Positions 38,364 through 46,522 of a stretch of DNA of 64,000 nucleotides are shown in pieces. The notes under the pieces are model-generated. The model had not been told where the DNA came from. It ran no database searches and saw only the letters and a list, made by a program, of their open reading frames with translations. Position 1 is the stretch's first letter. Each line of letters starts with the position of its first letter. The translations under genes were made by a program, and so were the position numbers. The DNA is from an uncultured Mucilaginibacter sp. (GTDB taxonomy: Bacteria > Bacteroidota > Bacteroidia > Sphingobacteriales > Sphingobacteriaceae): NCBI GenBank assembly GCA_913775265.1, contig CAJYJH010000033.1, positions 310,001-374,000 of the forward strand. Direction: 5' to 3'.

Positions 38364-39425
38364 ATGAGTGAAACAATCAAAAAAGCAAGATTTATACGGA
38401 TCAACCTTATCACGATAATTTCGCTTTTTGTTTTAATTCTTGCGGGTGGTGTGGTACGTAGCTCCGGCTCAGGAATGGGCTGCCCGGATTGGCCAAAATG
38501 TTTTGGCCGTTATATACCACCGACTGAGGCAAGTGAATTGCCATCAGACTATAAACAAAACTACGTAGCCAAGAGGGAAAAAAAGAATCGGCGCTTTGCT
38601 AAAACGCTTGAAGCTTTCGGATACTCACAGTTAGCTGAACGTATCAGAAACGATAAATCTATTCTGGTTCCTGAAGATTTTAACGCAGCCAGAACATGGA
38701 CAGAGTACATCAACCGTTTAGTTGGGGCTTTGTCAGGCGTTTTCTTACTGCTTACAGCCGTGTATTCGTTTACCTATCGCCAAAGTAATATTTGGATACC
38801 GGTACTGAGTGTTCTCAATTTATTATTTGTTGTATTCCAGGCATGGTTGGGTTCAATCGTTGTATCAACCAATCTGGTTGATTGGATCGTTACGATTCAT
38901 ATGCTGCTGGCCATTGTAATCTTAGCTATCTCCATTTATACATATCACTTAGCCAAAGTGATAGAAAAGCCGTTGTTGCCGACAAAGCCATTAATCAACG
39001 TTTTGACTATAGCGGCAGTTGTTTTAAGTGTTATTCAAATAACGCTTGGTACGGAGGTTAGGGAGAAGGTAGATGAGGTTGCCGATCGTTTCCAAGATGG
39101 TTATCGTAACCGGTGGATTAGCAACGTAGGCGAGATTTTTACCACTCACCGTGATATGGCATTGTTGGTAGTTGTGATTAACGTAATGATCTATGCATTG
39201 CTTCGTCGAAACTTCAACCGCCACTCTTTGCAGCAGCAACTGATGAGCTTTGTGTTTTTGCTGATTATTGCGCAAATAGGAGTAGGGGTTACATTATCTT
39301 ATCAGGCTTTACCCCCAGTTGCGCAAGCTATGCACATTGTTTTAGCGACCTTAATATTTGGTGCTCAATTTTATTTATTGCTTAATTTGAAACGTTCAGA
39401 GAGATATACGGAGGTGCAGCGATGA
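38364..39425 (+). CDS. ctaA: Heme A synthase
   Basis: Oxidises the heme O methyl group to make heme A for the oxidase. About eight membrane helices. Conserved motifs: the Cys pair in GMGCPDWPKCFG (about 33-44), EYINRLVG (about 111-118) and heme-ligand His in TIHMLLA, TTHRDMA and MHIVLA. An extra cytoplasmic or periplasmic loop (residues about 47-105) rich in Lys/Arg follows the first Cys pair, seen in Bacteroidota homologues. Its stop overlaps ctaB by 4 bases. Confidence 0.94.
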   Translation: MSETIKKARFIRINLITIISLFVLILAGGVVRSSGSGMGCPDWPKCFGRYIPPTEASELPSDYKQNYVAKREKKNRRFAKTLEAFGYSQLAERIRNDKSILVPEDFNAARTWTEYINRLVGALSGVFLLLTAVYSFTYRQSNIWIPVLSVLNLLFVVFQAWLGSIVVSTNLVDWIVTIHMLLAIVILAISIYTYHLAKVIEKPLLPTKPLINVLTIAAVVLSVIQITLGTEVREKVDEVADRFQDGYRNRWISNVGEIFTTHRDMALLVVVINVMIYALLRRNFNRHSLQQQLMSFVFLLIIAQIGVGVTLSYQALPPVAQAMHIVLATLIFGAQFYLLLNLKRSERYTEVQR

Positions 39426-40312
39426 TCTGGAAGGATTTAATGAAGCTGGTCAAGTTCCGACTTACATTCTTGGTAGTTTTTTCCGCTTCCATTTCCTTTT
39501 TGATAGGTAGCCAGGTTAATTCTTTCCTCAATAACGGTGGTGTCCATGGCGATACCCACATTAATTGGGTTAACTGGCTTAAATTAATTGTTGGTGGGTT
39601 TCTCATCACAGGTGCGGCAAACGGCTTTAATGAAATAATAGAAAAAGATTTAGATCGCTTGATGGCCCGCACGGCAGATCGTCCTTTACCATCAGGCAGG
39701 ATGACTAACGGGCAAGCGTTAGTGTTGAGTTTATTAATGGGTATATTTGGCACTTATCTGTTAGGAAGCCTTAATTTACTCACTGGTTTCTTATCGGTAT
39801 TTGCCATAGTGCTTTACGCATTCGCTTATACGCCGATGAAGCGTAAGTCACCTATATCAGTATTTGTAGGTGGTATACCTGGCGCCTTACCTCCTTTAAT
39901 CGGTTATGTAGCAGCCAATCCAAAAATTGATGAGGTAGCTCTGATACTATTCGGTATACAGTTTTTTTGGCAACTACCACACTTTTGGGCTATTGCCTGG
40001 GTGTTGGATGACGACTATAAGCTTGCTGGTTTCCGGTTATTACCAACAGGTAAGCGCGACAAGGCAAGTGCAGTGATTGCGTTTGTGTTCACCCTCATTT
40101 TAATACCGGTGAGCCTGTTGCCAACAATTTATGGTTATGGTGGCTATTTTGTTGGCGGGGTATCGTTAGTGTGTGGATTAATATTTTTATATCAGGCTTT
40201 TAATTTGATGCGCACGTTAGAAATTAAAGCAGCAAAACAATTAATGTTTGGTTCCTTTTTATATCTGCCTATTGTTCAGTTAATGTTTTTGTTTGATTTT
40301 ATAGTGAAGTAA
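39422..40312 (+). CDS. ctaB: Heme O synthase (protoheme farnesyltransferase)
   Basis: UbiA-family membrane enzyme that adds farnesyl to heme B. The first aspartate-rich region is NGFNEIIEKDLDRLMARTADRPLPSGR (quoted in part) and the second is VLDDDYKLAGFRLLP, both complete. Nine membrane helices, 296 aa. ATG 39422 overlaps ctaA's stop (ATGA). It supplies heme O for ctaA. Confidence 0.95.
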   Translation: MIWKDLMKLVKFRLTFLVVFSASISFLIGSQVNSFLNNGGVHGDTHINWVNWLKLIVGGFLITGAANGFNEIIEKDLDRLMARTADRPLPSGRMTNGQALVLSLLMGIFGTYLLGSLNLLTGFLSVFAIVLYAFAYTPMKRKSPISVFVGGIPGALPPLIGYVAANPKIDEVALILFGIQFFWQLPHFWAIAWVLDDDYKLAGFRLLPTGKRDKASAVIAFVFTLILIPVSLLPTIYGYGGYFVGGVSLVCGLIFLYQAFNLMRTLEIKAAKQLMFGSFLYLPIVQLMFLFDFIVK

Positions 40313-40313
40313 G

Positions 40314-40895
40314 ATGAAGGCTCAGTTACAGGATAAAGACAAATTAAACTTAGCGCCGAAGCGCTTTAACATGTGGATATTTATATTCACCTCATTTATG
40401 TTTTTTGCCGCGCTTACCAGTGGCTTTATAGTTTATATTGGCGGTAAGGGGCACGCGCTAAGAACAGTAATGCCGCAGGCATTTGTTTACAGTACTGCGG
40501 TGATTGTATTGAGCAGCGTAACTATGTACCTGGCGTCAAAGGCCGCTAAAGGCTTGCAGTTTGCCAAACAGCGCATGTTTTTATGGGCTACGTTCTTATT
40601 AGGCGTGTTGTTTTTAGTGCTGCAGGTTTATGCTTGGTATGTATTAACTTTTAAGATGGGTGTGTTTTTTGTTAACCCTAATGCATCACAATCTTTTATA
40701 TATGTTTTTTCGGGTATGCACTTGCTACACATTTTGGGTGGTTTGGTGTTAATACTTATAAGCCTGGTGAGCGCGTACCGGAAAACGCCGCAGGTTATAA
40801 ACTTGTTCCGGATGGAGATGTCCTCTATTTTTTGGCATTTTGTCGATATTATATGGATTTATCTCTATGTTTTTTTACTTTTGAACCAGAATTAA
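40314..40895 (+). CDS. Cytochrome c oxidase subunit III-like (short copy)
   Basis: A 193-aa heme-copper oxidase subunit III family protein with five predicted helices. Motifs FTSFMFFAALTSGFI, FSGMHLLHILGG and IFWHFVDIIWIYLYVFL are family-typical; WHFVDxxW marks subunit III. It starts 1 base after ctaB. A second, longer subunit III follows, so the oxidase probably uses both. Confidence 0.9.
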   Translation: MKAQLQDKDKLNLAPKRFNMWIFIFTSFMFFAALTSGFIVYIGGKGHALRTVMPQAFVYSTAVIVLSSVTMYLASKAAKGLQFAKQRMFLWATFLLGVLFLVLQVYAWYVLTFKMGVFFVNPNASQSFIYVFSGMHLLHILGGLVLILISLVSAYRKTPQVINLFRMEMSSIFWHFVDIIWIYLYVFLLLNQN

Positions 40896-40919
40896 TCATC
40901 CTCTACACAATAAGTACAA

Positions 40920-41636
40920 ATGAGTACAACAGCGGTTACATCACCTATAGATGAAGTAAAAACAACGCCATGGGCTGGCGGACGATCGCCGTTTTCGGTT
41001 GAATACGGCAAAATGATGATGTGGTTTTTCCTGTTATCAGACGCATTTACTTTTTCATCCTTATTAATTGCTTACGGCGCGTTGCGTTTTAGCTCTACCA
41101 GCTGGCCAGCTGCTGATCGTATATTTCAATCGGTACCTGGTATGGTTGAGCATGGCGCTCCACTGGTGTTTGTAGGTATCATGACATTTATCCTCATCAT
41201 GAGCTCTGTAACCATGGTTTTAGGCGTTGAAGCCGGACACCGTGGTGCTCGTAAAGAAGTTGCCGGCTGGTTAATTGCTACTGTAATTGGCGGTTTTATG
41301 TTCTTGGGCTGTCAGGCCTTAGAGTGGAGCCACTTATTTCACGAAGGCTTTAACTGGGGGAAAATTCCTCACGAAATCGGAGAGTTTTTCCCTGAGGGCG
41401 TAGCTCCATCAACAGTTTATACTCAACAATTTGCTAACCTGTTCTTTACAATTACCGGTTTCCACGGTTTCCACGTGTTCAGCGGTGTTATTATTAACAT
41501 CATCATCTTAATCAACGTTTTGGCTGGTACTTATGATCGTCGTGGCAGTTACCTGATGGTTGAAAAGGTTGGTTTATACTGGCACTTTGTAGATCTTGTT
41601 TGGGTATTCGTGTTTACATTCTTCTATTTAGTTTAA
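40920..41636 (+). CDS. Cytochrome c oxidase subunit III (long copy)
   Basis: A 238-aa subunit III paralogue with about six helices. It carries MMMWFFLLSDAFTFSSLL, LEWSHLF, TGFHGFHVFSGVI and LYWHFVDLVWVFVFTFFYLV (in part). The extra length over the neighbouring copy is in the helix 3-4 loop (about 130-160), where GFNWGKIPHEIGEFFPEGV lies. Tandem copies of this subunit are common in the phylum. Confidence 0.92.
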   Translation: MSTTAVTSPIDEVKTTPWAGGRSPFSVEYGKMMMWFFLLSDAFTFSSLLIAYGALRFSSTSWPAADRIFQSVPGMVEHGAPLVFVGIMTFILIMSSVTMVLGVEAGHRGARKEVAGWLIATVIGGFMFLGCQALEWSHLFHEGFNWGKIPHEIGEFFPEGVAPSTVYTQQFANLFFTITGFHGFHVFSGVIINIIILINVLAGTYDRRGSYLMVEKVGLYWHFVDLVWVFVFTFFYLV

Positions 41637-41659
41637 TTACCTTTTAATCTGAGTTTATC

Positions 41660-42004
41660 ATGTCGTCAGAAACACATCATACACAAGAACACGATCATGC
41701 CGAGCATGACACCATGAGCCGCAAAAAGATATGGCAGGTGTTTTTTGTGCTGTTAGGAATAACAGTAATAGAATTTATCATAGCGTTGTATATGGTTCCT
41801 AAAGGTATTATTCCTTTAACCATTGCTAACCCGATATACATTATCTTAACGTTAGCTAAAGCGTTCTACATCGTGGCCTACTTTATGCATTTAAAGTTCG
41901 AAAAAATTGGCCTGATGTATTCGATCATTGTTCCAACGTTGTTCATTATCGGTTTAATCCTGGTGCTTACCAACGAGAGTCATCACTGGGTTGACTTAAG
42001 GTAA
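41660..42004 (+). CDS. Cytochrome c oxidase subunit IV
   Basis: A 114-aa prokaryotic subunit IV family protein with three membrane helices (about 26-44, 53-75, 84-103). Its N terminus is His-rich (THHTQEHDHAEHD). The MHLKFEK stretch between helices 2 and 3 is typical. It starts 23 bases after subunit III and ends 8 bases before the SCO-like gene. Confidence 0.9.
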   Translation: MSSETHHTQEHDHAEHDTMSRKKIWQVFFVLLGITVIEFIIALYMVPKGIIPLTIANPIYIILTLAKAFYIVAYFMHLKFEKIGLMYSIIVPTLFIIGLILVLTNESHHWVDLR

Positions 42005-42012
42005 GTTGCTCA

Positions 42013-42711
42013 ATGAATAGCTTGTCATCACAGACAAAAAAAATATTAATCCTGGTGCTCATCTTAGCAGTACCAGGATTTTTATATTATTTGCTAACCC
42101 AAAAGGGAAAGAATCGCTATAAACCACTTCCTTTTTACGGCCCAAAAGAGGTTGCAAAAACGGGCCATCGCTTTCATGGTAAATATATCCCTGATACCAT
42201 ATACCATAAGATTGGTGATTTCAGGTTGACCAATCAATTAGGTGAACAAATTACACCTAAGGATTTTGAGTATAAAATTTTTGTTGTGAACTTTTTTTAT
42301 ACTCATGGCCCGGTGGTGTGCGATGCGATGAGGAATAACATTGACCGGTTAGCGGGCGCATTTCGCAAGAATAGGATGGTTAAGTTTGTAAGTATTACAG
42401 TAGACCCTGATCGCGATAGTGTTGCTGCCCTGCGTGCTTACGCTAAACCATTAGGCTATCCGGCCAGTAAGTGGATGTTTTTAACAGGTGACACAACCTC
42501 AACTTATAAGCTGGCCCGTAATGGCTTCCTGGTAGACGCTGTAAAGACGGATGATGAGTTCATCTTCAGCAATAAGTTGATACTGATTGATGCCGAAAAA
42601 CGTATCCGTGGGTATTATGACGGTACATCTATTGCCGAAGTTGCCCGTTTAAACGATGAGATTAAAGTGCAGATTGCCGAAGAACTACGTAAAATTAAAG
42701 CTCCTGATTGA
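42013..42711 (+). CDS. SCO1/SenC-like protein with lost copper ligands
   Basis: Thioredoxin-fold protein of the family that delivers copper to the CuA site. An N-terminal anchor helix (about 9-27) is followed by the domain with SITVDPDRDS, FLTGD, and the family end RIRGYYDGTS. The Cu site is degenerate: CPxxC is G99-P-V-V-C103, so the first Cys is Gly, and the distal His of the FIHS motif is F185 (FIFSNK). Only one of three ligands remains. It overlaps the DUF420 gene by 1 base, keeping the normal cox position. Confidence 0.88.
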   Translation: MNSLSSQTKKILILVLILAVPGFLYYLLTQKGKNRYKPLPFYGPKEVAKTGHRFHGKYIPDTIYHKIGDFRLTNQLGEQITPKDFEYKIFVVNFFYTHGPVVCDAMRNNIDRLAGAFRKNRMVKFVSITVDPDRDSVAALRAYAKPLGYPASKWMFLTGDTTSTYKLARNGFLVDAVKTDDEFIFSNKLILIDAEKRIRGYYDGTSIAEVARLNDEIKVQIAEELRKIKAPD

Positions 42712-43289
42712 TGAATTTTTCTGACAAGTTAGTATTCCGTTTCGTAACCGGTGTTTCCATATTTGTATTTGTTGTGGTTGTAATTTTATCATTGAAGATT
42801 TTACCTGCACCTGCCGTTTCACCGTCACTTTTATATTTGCTGCCTAAGCTCAATGCACTTATAAACGGTGCTTGCAGCTTGTTGTTAATTGCATCCTTGT
42901 ACTGTATTACTCATAAACAAATACTTTGGCACAAAAGACTTAATGTGGCGGCATTTTTATTGTCTTCTTTATTCCTGGTGTCTTATATTTCTTTTCATTG
43001 GCTGGGACACGATACTAAGTTTGGAGATTTAAACGGCGACCACACCGTATCAATAGAAGAAAAGGCAGCGGCAGGCAATATTCGGTATGTGTATTATGTT
43101 ATACTGTTGACACATATTGTTTTAGCAGCAGCTGTTTTACCATTAATTTTGCTTAGCTTTTACAGAGGTCTGCAAATGCAGGTTGAAAAGCACAAAAAGC
43201 TGGTAAGATGGACTTATCCTATATGGTTGTATGTCACCATAACCGGGGTTGTTGTGTATGTAATGATATCTAAGTACTATAACTTTTAG
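42711..43289 (+). CDS. DUF420 membrane protein with EF-hand-like insertion
   Basis: A 192-aa protein of the CtaM/YozB-related DUF420 family that, in Bacillus-type oxidases, helps cytochrome oxidase assembly. Six membrane helices. His residues in the ITHKQILWHKRLN, FHWLGHD and ILLTHI segments are family-typical. Between helices 3 and 4 lies DLNGDHTVSIEEK, a 12-residue loop (D106 to E117) matching the EF-hand consensus at positions 1, 3, 5, 7, 9 and 12. ATG 42711 is preferred over an upstream TTG at 42708. Confidence 0.88.
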   Translation: MNFSDKLVFRFVTGVSIFVFVVVVILSLKILPAPAVSPSLLYLLPKLNALINGACSLLLIASLYCITHKQILWHKRLNVAAFLLSSLFLVSYISFHWLGHDTKFGDLNGDHTVSIEEKAAAGNIRYVYYVILLTHIVLAAAVLPLILLSFYRGLQMQVEKHKKLVRWTYPIWLYVTITGVVVYVMISKYYNF

Positions 43290-43299
43290 ACGTGAGGTG

Positions 43300-43587
43300 A
43301 TGAAGATAACGAGATTGCTTAAGGTTTTAATGTTTAGCTGGAGTTTGATGTTGGCGATAGCTATCATGCAACCATCAGCAGCGCAATGTGCCATGTGTTC
43401 GGCCACGGCCGAAGCTGGTGTGAAGGATGGTAATACCGAAGCTAATGGCTTAAATAAGGGTATATTGTATTTGCTTGCTGCTCCTTACATCGCGGTGGCT
43501 GTAGTAGGCTACATCTGGTATAAGAAATATCGTCGTAAAGAAAACGTGGAGATTAACATGCGCGACGAAAAATTTCATATGAATTAA
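43300..43587 (+). CDS. Small membrane protein with CAMC motif
   Basis: A 95-aa protein. A signal or first helix (about 4-27) ends SAAQ and is followed at once by CAMC (C30, C33) and SATAEAG, then a second helix (about 53-71), YKKYRRKEN and a charged tail. No family recognised, but its place in the cox cluster and its exported CxxC suggest a copper- or thiol-handling role (inference). ATG 43300 follows GAGGTG; a GTG 3 bases earlier is less likely. A terminator follows, ending this unit. Confidence 0.7.
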   Translation: MKITRLLKVLMFSWSLMLAIAIMQPSAAQCAMCSATAEAGVKDGNTEANGLNKGILYLLAAPYIAVAVVGYIWYKKYRRKENVEINMRDEKFHMN

Positions 43588-43591
43588 ATTT

Positions 43592-43618
43592 AAACATCCG
43601 GTAATGCCGGATGTTTTT
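43592..43618 (+). terminator. Terminator of the cox assembly genes
   Basis: AAACATCCGG / CCGGATGTTT, a 10-bp stem with a 5-base loop and T-run, four bases past the CAMC-gene stop. Confidence 0.9.
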
Positions 43619-43638
43619 GGTTAAATACTATACAGCTT

Positions 43639-44037
43639 ATGACACCAACCCCTCAGTTTACCGCCATGCTTCAGGCTAAATGCCCAAGGTGTCGTCGTGG
43701 TAGGATGTTCAAGGGCTCCATGTATAGCTTTGGAGGTAATACCATGCTGGAGCATTGTCCGCACTGCAATCTGCACTTCGAAATTGAACCTGGCTACTTT
43801 TATGCGGCCATGTATGTTAGCTATGCGTTTAACGTTGCCGAAGCAGTGACCCTTGCCTTCATAACCTATTTTTTAACAGGTAATATGGAATCGCCCTGGT
43901 TGTATTTGGGTGTTATTTTAGGAGGCTGTTTTTTGCTGGCACCATTCAATTACCGATACTCGAGGGTGATCCTACTTTACTGGCTATCTCCCAAAATACA
44001 TTATCTGCCTTATTTAGATACCGATGATATCAACTGA
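43639..44037 (+). CDS. DUF983 membrane protein
   Basis: A 132-aa protein of DUF983. Two N-terminal Cys pairs, CPRCRRGRMF and CPHCNLHFE, look like a zinc ribbon on the cytoplasmic side, followed by PGYFYAAMYVSYAF and two membrane helices (about 56-80 and 88-107). DUF983 genes often accompany cytochrome oxidase genes; role unknown. It begins after a terminator and overlaps the DUF2461 gene by 14 bases. Confidence 0.85.
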   Translation: MTPTPQFTAMLQAKCPRCRRGRMFKGSMYSFGGNTMLEHCPHCNLHFEIEPGYFYAAMYVSYAFNVAEAVTLAFITYFLTGNMESPWLYLGVILGGCFLLAPFNYRYSRVILLYWLSPKIHYLPYLDTDDIN

Positions 44038-44686
44038 TACATTTAAATTTTTAGCCGATCTGGCAAAGCATAACCAACGCGAGTGGTTTCAGGAGCATAA
44101 GGATCGTTATGAGAAAGCCCATGAAAATGTGATATCCTTTGCCGGCGAGTTGATTGATGAGTTAAGCAAAGCCGGGATAGGTGTTGATGCATCATTGGAT
44201 CCTAAAAAATGTGTTATGCGGATTTACCGGGATATACGCTTTAGTAAAGATAAAACACCTTATAAAACCAACATGGCCATTGGCCGGCTTACCAAAAATA
44301 GGGTAGGTGAGATTGGGTATTACTTACAGATTGAGCCGGGAAATAAGTCTTTTATGGCTGGTGGATACTGGATGCCGCAGGGCGAACATTTAAAAGCTAT
44401 ACGCCAGGAAATTGATTATAATGCAGCAGATTTAATTCGTATTATTGACTCGGCCGATTTCAAAAAAACTTTTGTGGATTTCAGGGCGCAGGAATCATTG
44501 CGTACCGTACCCAAAGGTTATGATGCCGATAACGAAAATATTGATCTGCTCAAATTAAAAAGCTTTATTGCTTACCGGGATTTAACCGACAAAGAGTTAG
44601 GTGAACGCGATGCGGTAAAAATGGTAGCTAAGCTATGTGTCAAATTGCATCCGCTCAATGTTTTTTTAGCCAATGCTATTCAGTAG
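44024..44686 (+). CDS. DUF2461 (TIGR02453-like) protein
   Basis: A 220-aa soluble protein of the DUF2461 family: LADLAKHNQREWFQEHKDRYEKA near the start (in part) and IYRDIRFSKDKTPYKTN at about 66-82, both hallmarks. No catalytic role is known. Its start lies inside DUF983 by 14 bases, indicating translational coupling. Confidence 0.88.
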   Translation: MISTDTFKFLADLAKHNQREWFQEHKDRYEKAHENVISFAGELIDELSKAGIGVDASLDPKKCVMRIYRDIRFSKDKTPYKTNMAIGRLTKNRVGEIGYYLQIEPGNKSFMAGGYWMPQGEHLKAIRQEIDYNAADLIRIIDSADFKKTFVDFRAQESLRTVPKGYDADNENIDLLKLKSFIAYRDLTDKELGERDAVKMVAKLCVKLHPLNVFLANAIQ

Positions 44687-44704
44687 GCTTACCGATTAAT
44701 GATT

Positions 44705-45526
44705 ATGAAGATTAAACTTTACATACCTGCGCTTCTGTTGGGTGCGGCAACCTTGCATTCGTGCAAGGTGATGTCGCCAAAAGCTTATAATGCCTTAATT
44801 GCCGGGCGCGACTCATTGCAAAACCGTACTAATAACTTAGAGGCTGAACTTGCCCGCTTGCAGAGCGATACTGCCCGCATGCACCGCGAGATAGCCGGCA
44901 TGCAAAAGAACTACAATTCGCTTAACAGCAGCTATAACGCCAACTCAACGCAATTGAGTAAGCTATCCGGCGATTTACAGAAACGTGAAGCTCGCTTGCG
45001 CGAGGTAGAAGATATTTTGCGTAAGCGCGACGAAGCTACTAACGCCTTGAAGAATAAACTTCAGCAGGCTTTATTAGGCTTCCAGCAAAGCGGCCTTTCA
45101 GTCGATATTAAGAACGGGAAGGTGTATGTTTCTTTAACAGATAAGCTGTTATTCCCGTCGGGTAGTATAGTGATTGATGATAAAGGTAAGCAGGCGTTAA
45201 AACAATTGGCAGCGGTACTGAATAAAGAAACAGATATTAACCTGGCTATTGAGGGTCATACCGATAATCAACGGGTGGTAAATTTAGGCCAGATTAAAGA
45301 TAACTGGGATTTGAGCGTATTGCGGGCTACCTCGGTTAGCCGTTATTTAACTGAAGTAGAGAAGATAGATGCGCAACGTATCACAGCAACCGGTAAAGGC
45401 GAGTTTCAGCCTGTAGATCCGGCTAATACACCTGAAGCTCGTTCTAAAAATCGCCGTATCGAAATTGTGCTTACACCGAGGTTGGATGAGCTTTATAATT
45501 TAATTAATACCCCTACAACAAAGTAA
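44705..45526 (+). CDS. OmpA-family outer-membrane lipoprotein
   Basis: Peptidoglycan-binding outer-membrane lipoprotein. ATG 44705 starts a lipoprotein signal with lipobox LHSC (about C20). A long coiled coil (about 35-120, heptads of Leu/Asn/Asp) then leads to an OmpA-like domain with LFPSGSIVID, IEGHTDNQRVVN, RATSVSRYL and SKNRRIEIVL, which contacts diaminopimelate. 273 aa. A second in-frame ATG (44699) adds two residues only. A hairpin follows. Confidence 0.9.
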   Translation: MKIKLYIPALLLGAATLHSCKVMSPKAYNALIAGRDSLQNRTNNLEAELARLQSDTARMHREIAGMQKNYNSLNSSYNANSTQLSKLSGDLQKREARLREVEDILRKRDEATNALKNKLQQALLGFQQSGLSVDIKNGKVYVSLTDKLLFPSGSIVIDDKGKQALKQLAAVLNKETDINLAIEGHTDNQRVVNLGQIKDNWDLSVLRATSVSRYLTEVEKIDAQRITATGKGEFQPVDPANTPEARSKNRRIEIVLTPRLDELYNLINTPTTK

Positions 45527-45550
45527 GCAAGGCTTTTACTTATGATATTT

Positions 45551-45600
45551 AACAGGACCAGTTATAGCGTTAAAGGCTATGCAGGTCCTGTTTTTATTTT
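45551..45600 (+). terminator. Terminator after the OmpA lipoprotein gene
   Basis: AACAGGACC / GGTCCTGTT outer stem and TATAGC / GCTAT inner stem, followed by TTTTTATTTT. Confidence 0.85.
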
Positions 45601-45654
45601 CGGGCAACTACAAAAACGTATTAAAGCTGTTGCTTAAGTATCGACTTAATATCT

Positions 45655-46419
45655 ATGAAAACATACGCAATCATCTCTGATGTTCACGGTAACTCACTGG
45701 CGCTTCAGGTAGTCTTAGAAGATATTACCACACGTCATGTTGACCAGATCATCAACCTGGGCGATCATGTATTTGGTGCTTTAGAGCCCGAACAAACGGC
45801 GAAGTTGATTAGGCAAATACCCATGCTTTGCATCAGCGGTAACACCGACCGTGAGATATTAGAAAGTTTGGATAAACCCTCTGATAAAGAAAATATGGAG
45901 CGGGTAAAGGCAGAACTTTCTGCAGAGAGTTTGGAATGGCTAAGGCAACTATCACCTACTGCTGTTTGCGATGATTTATTTTTTGTTTGCCATGGAACGC
46001 CCGGTAGTGACAATGATTACCTTTTAGAAAAGGTAACTTCTAACGGTGTGTTTGTTTATAACGATGAAGAGCTGATCGAAAAAACAGCACACATTAACCA
46101 ACGAATTGTTTTATGCGGGCATTCGCATGTTAACCGTTTGGTATACTTATCTAACAGTAAAATTATACTTAACCCTGGTAGTATCGGGCTGCCGACTTAC
46201 TTAGGAAACGGCGAACATCGTTTTGCTATGGAATCGATGACTCCGCACGCTAAATATGCCTTAGTTAAAGTTGATGGTGATAACATCAATATTGAATTAA
46301 TTCATTGCACTTATGACTGGCATGCTGCTTCAGCTGCAGCCAGGGCCAACGGTAGCGAGAAATGGTCGCAGTTTTTGTTACAGGGGCGGATGCCTAAAGA
46401 TTTGAGGGTACGAGAATAG
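45655..46419 (+). CDS. Metallophosphoesterase, YfcE/DR1281-like
   Basis: A 254-aa cytoplasmic dinuclear-metal phosphoesterase. The five motifs are present: ISDVHGN, NLGDH, SGNTDRE, CHGTPGS and CGHSHVNR, so it should be active. Substrate unknown; small phosphodiesters are likely for the family. Monocistronic, convergent with rfbC across a long hairpin. Confidence 0.88.
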   Translation: MKTYAIISDVHGNSLALQVVLEDITTRHVDQIINLGDHVFGALEPEQTAKLIRQIPMLCISGNTDREILESLDKPSDKENMERVKAELSAESLEWLRQLSPTAVCDDLFFVCHGTPGSDNDYLLEKVTSNGVFVYNDEELIEKTAHINQRIVLCGHSHVNRLVYLSNSKIILNPGSIGLPTYLGNGEHRFAMESMTPHAKYALVKVDGDNINIELIHCTYDWHAASAAARANGSEKWSQFLLQGRMPKDLRVRE

Positions 46420-46456
46420 CACAGCAACTTTCGCAGATATAAGCGCTTTAAACAGA

Positions 46457-46508
46457 AACGGCCATATATTGTAAGCAGAGCAATGTCTTCTTACAACATA
46501 TGGCCGTT
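46457..46508. terminator. Long hairpin between convergent genes
   Basis: AACGGCCATATATTGTAAG pairs with its distal complement over 19 positions with one G-U pair and a 14-base loop. It has no clean T-run on either side, so it could be an unusual bidirectional terminator. Confidence 0.6.
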
Positions 46509-46522
46509 AATATATAGTCTAT

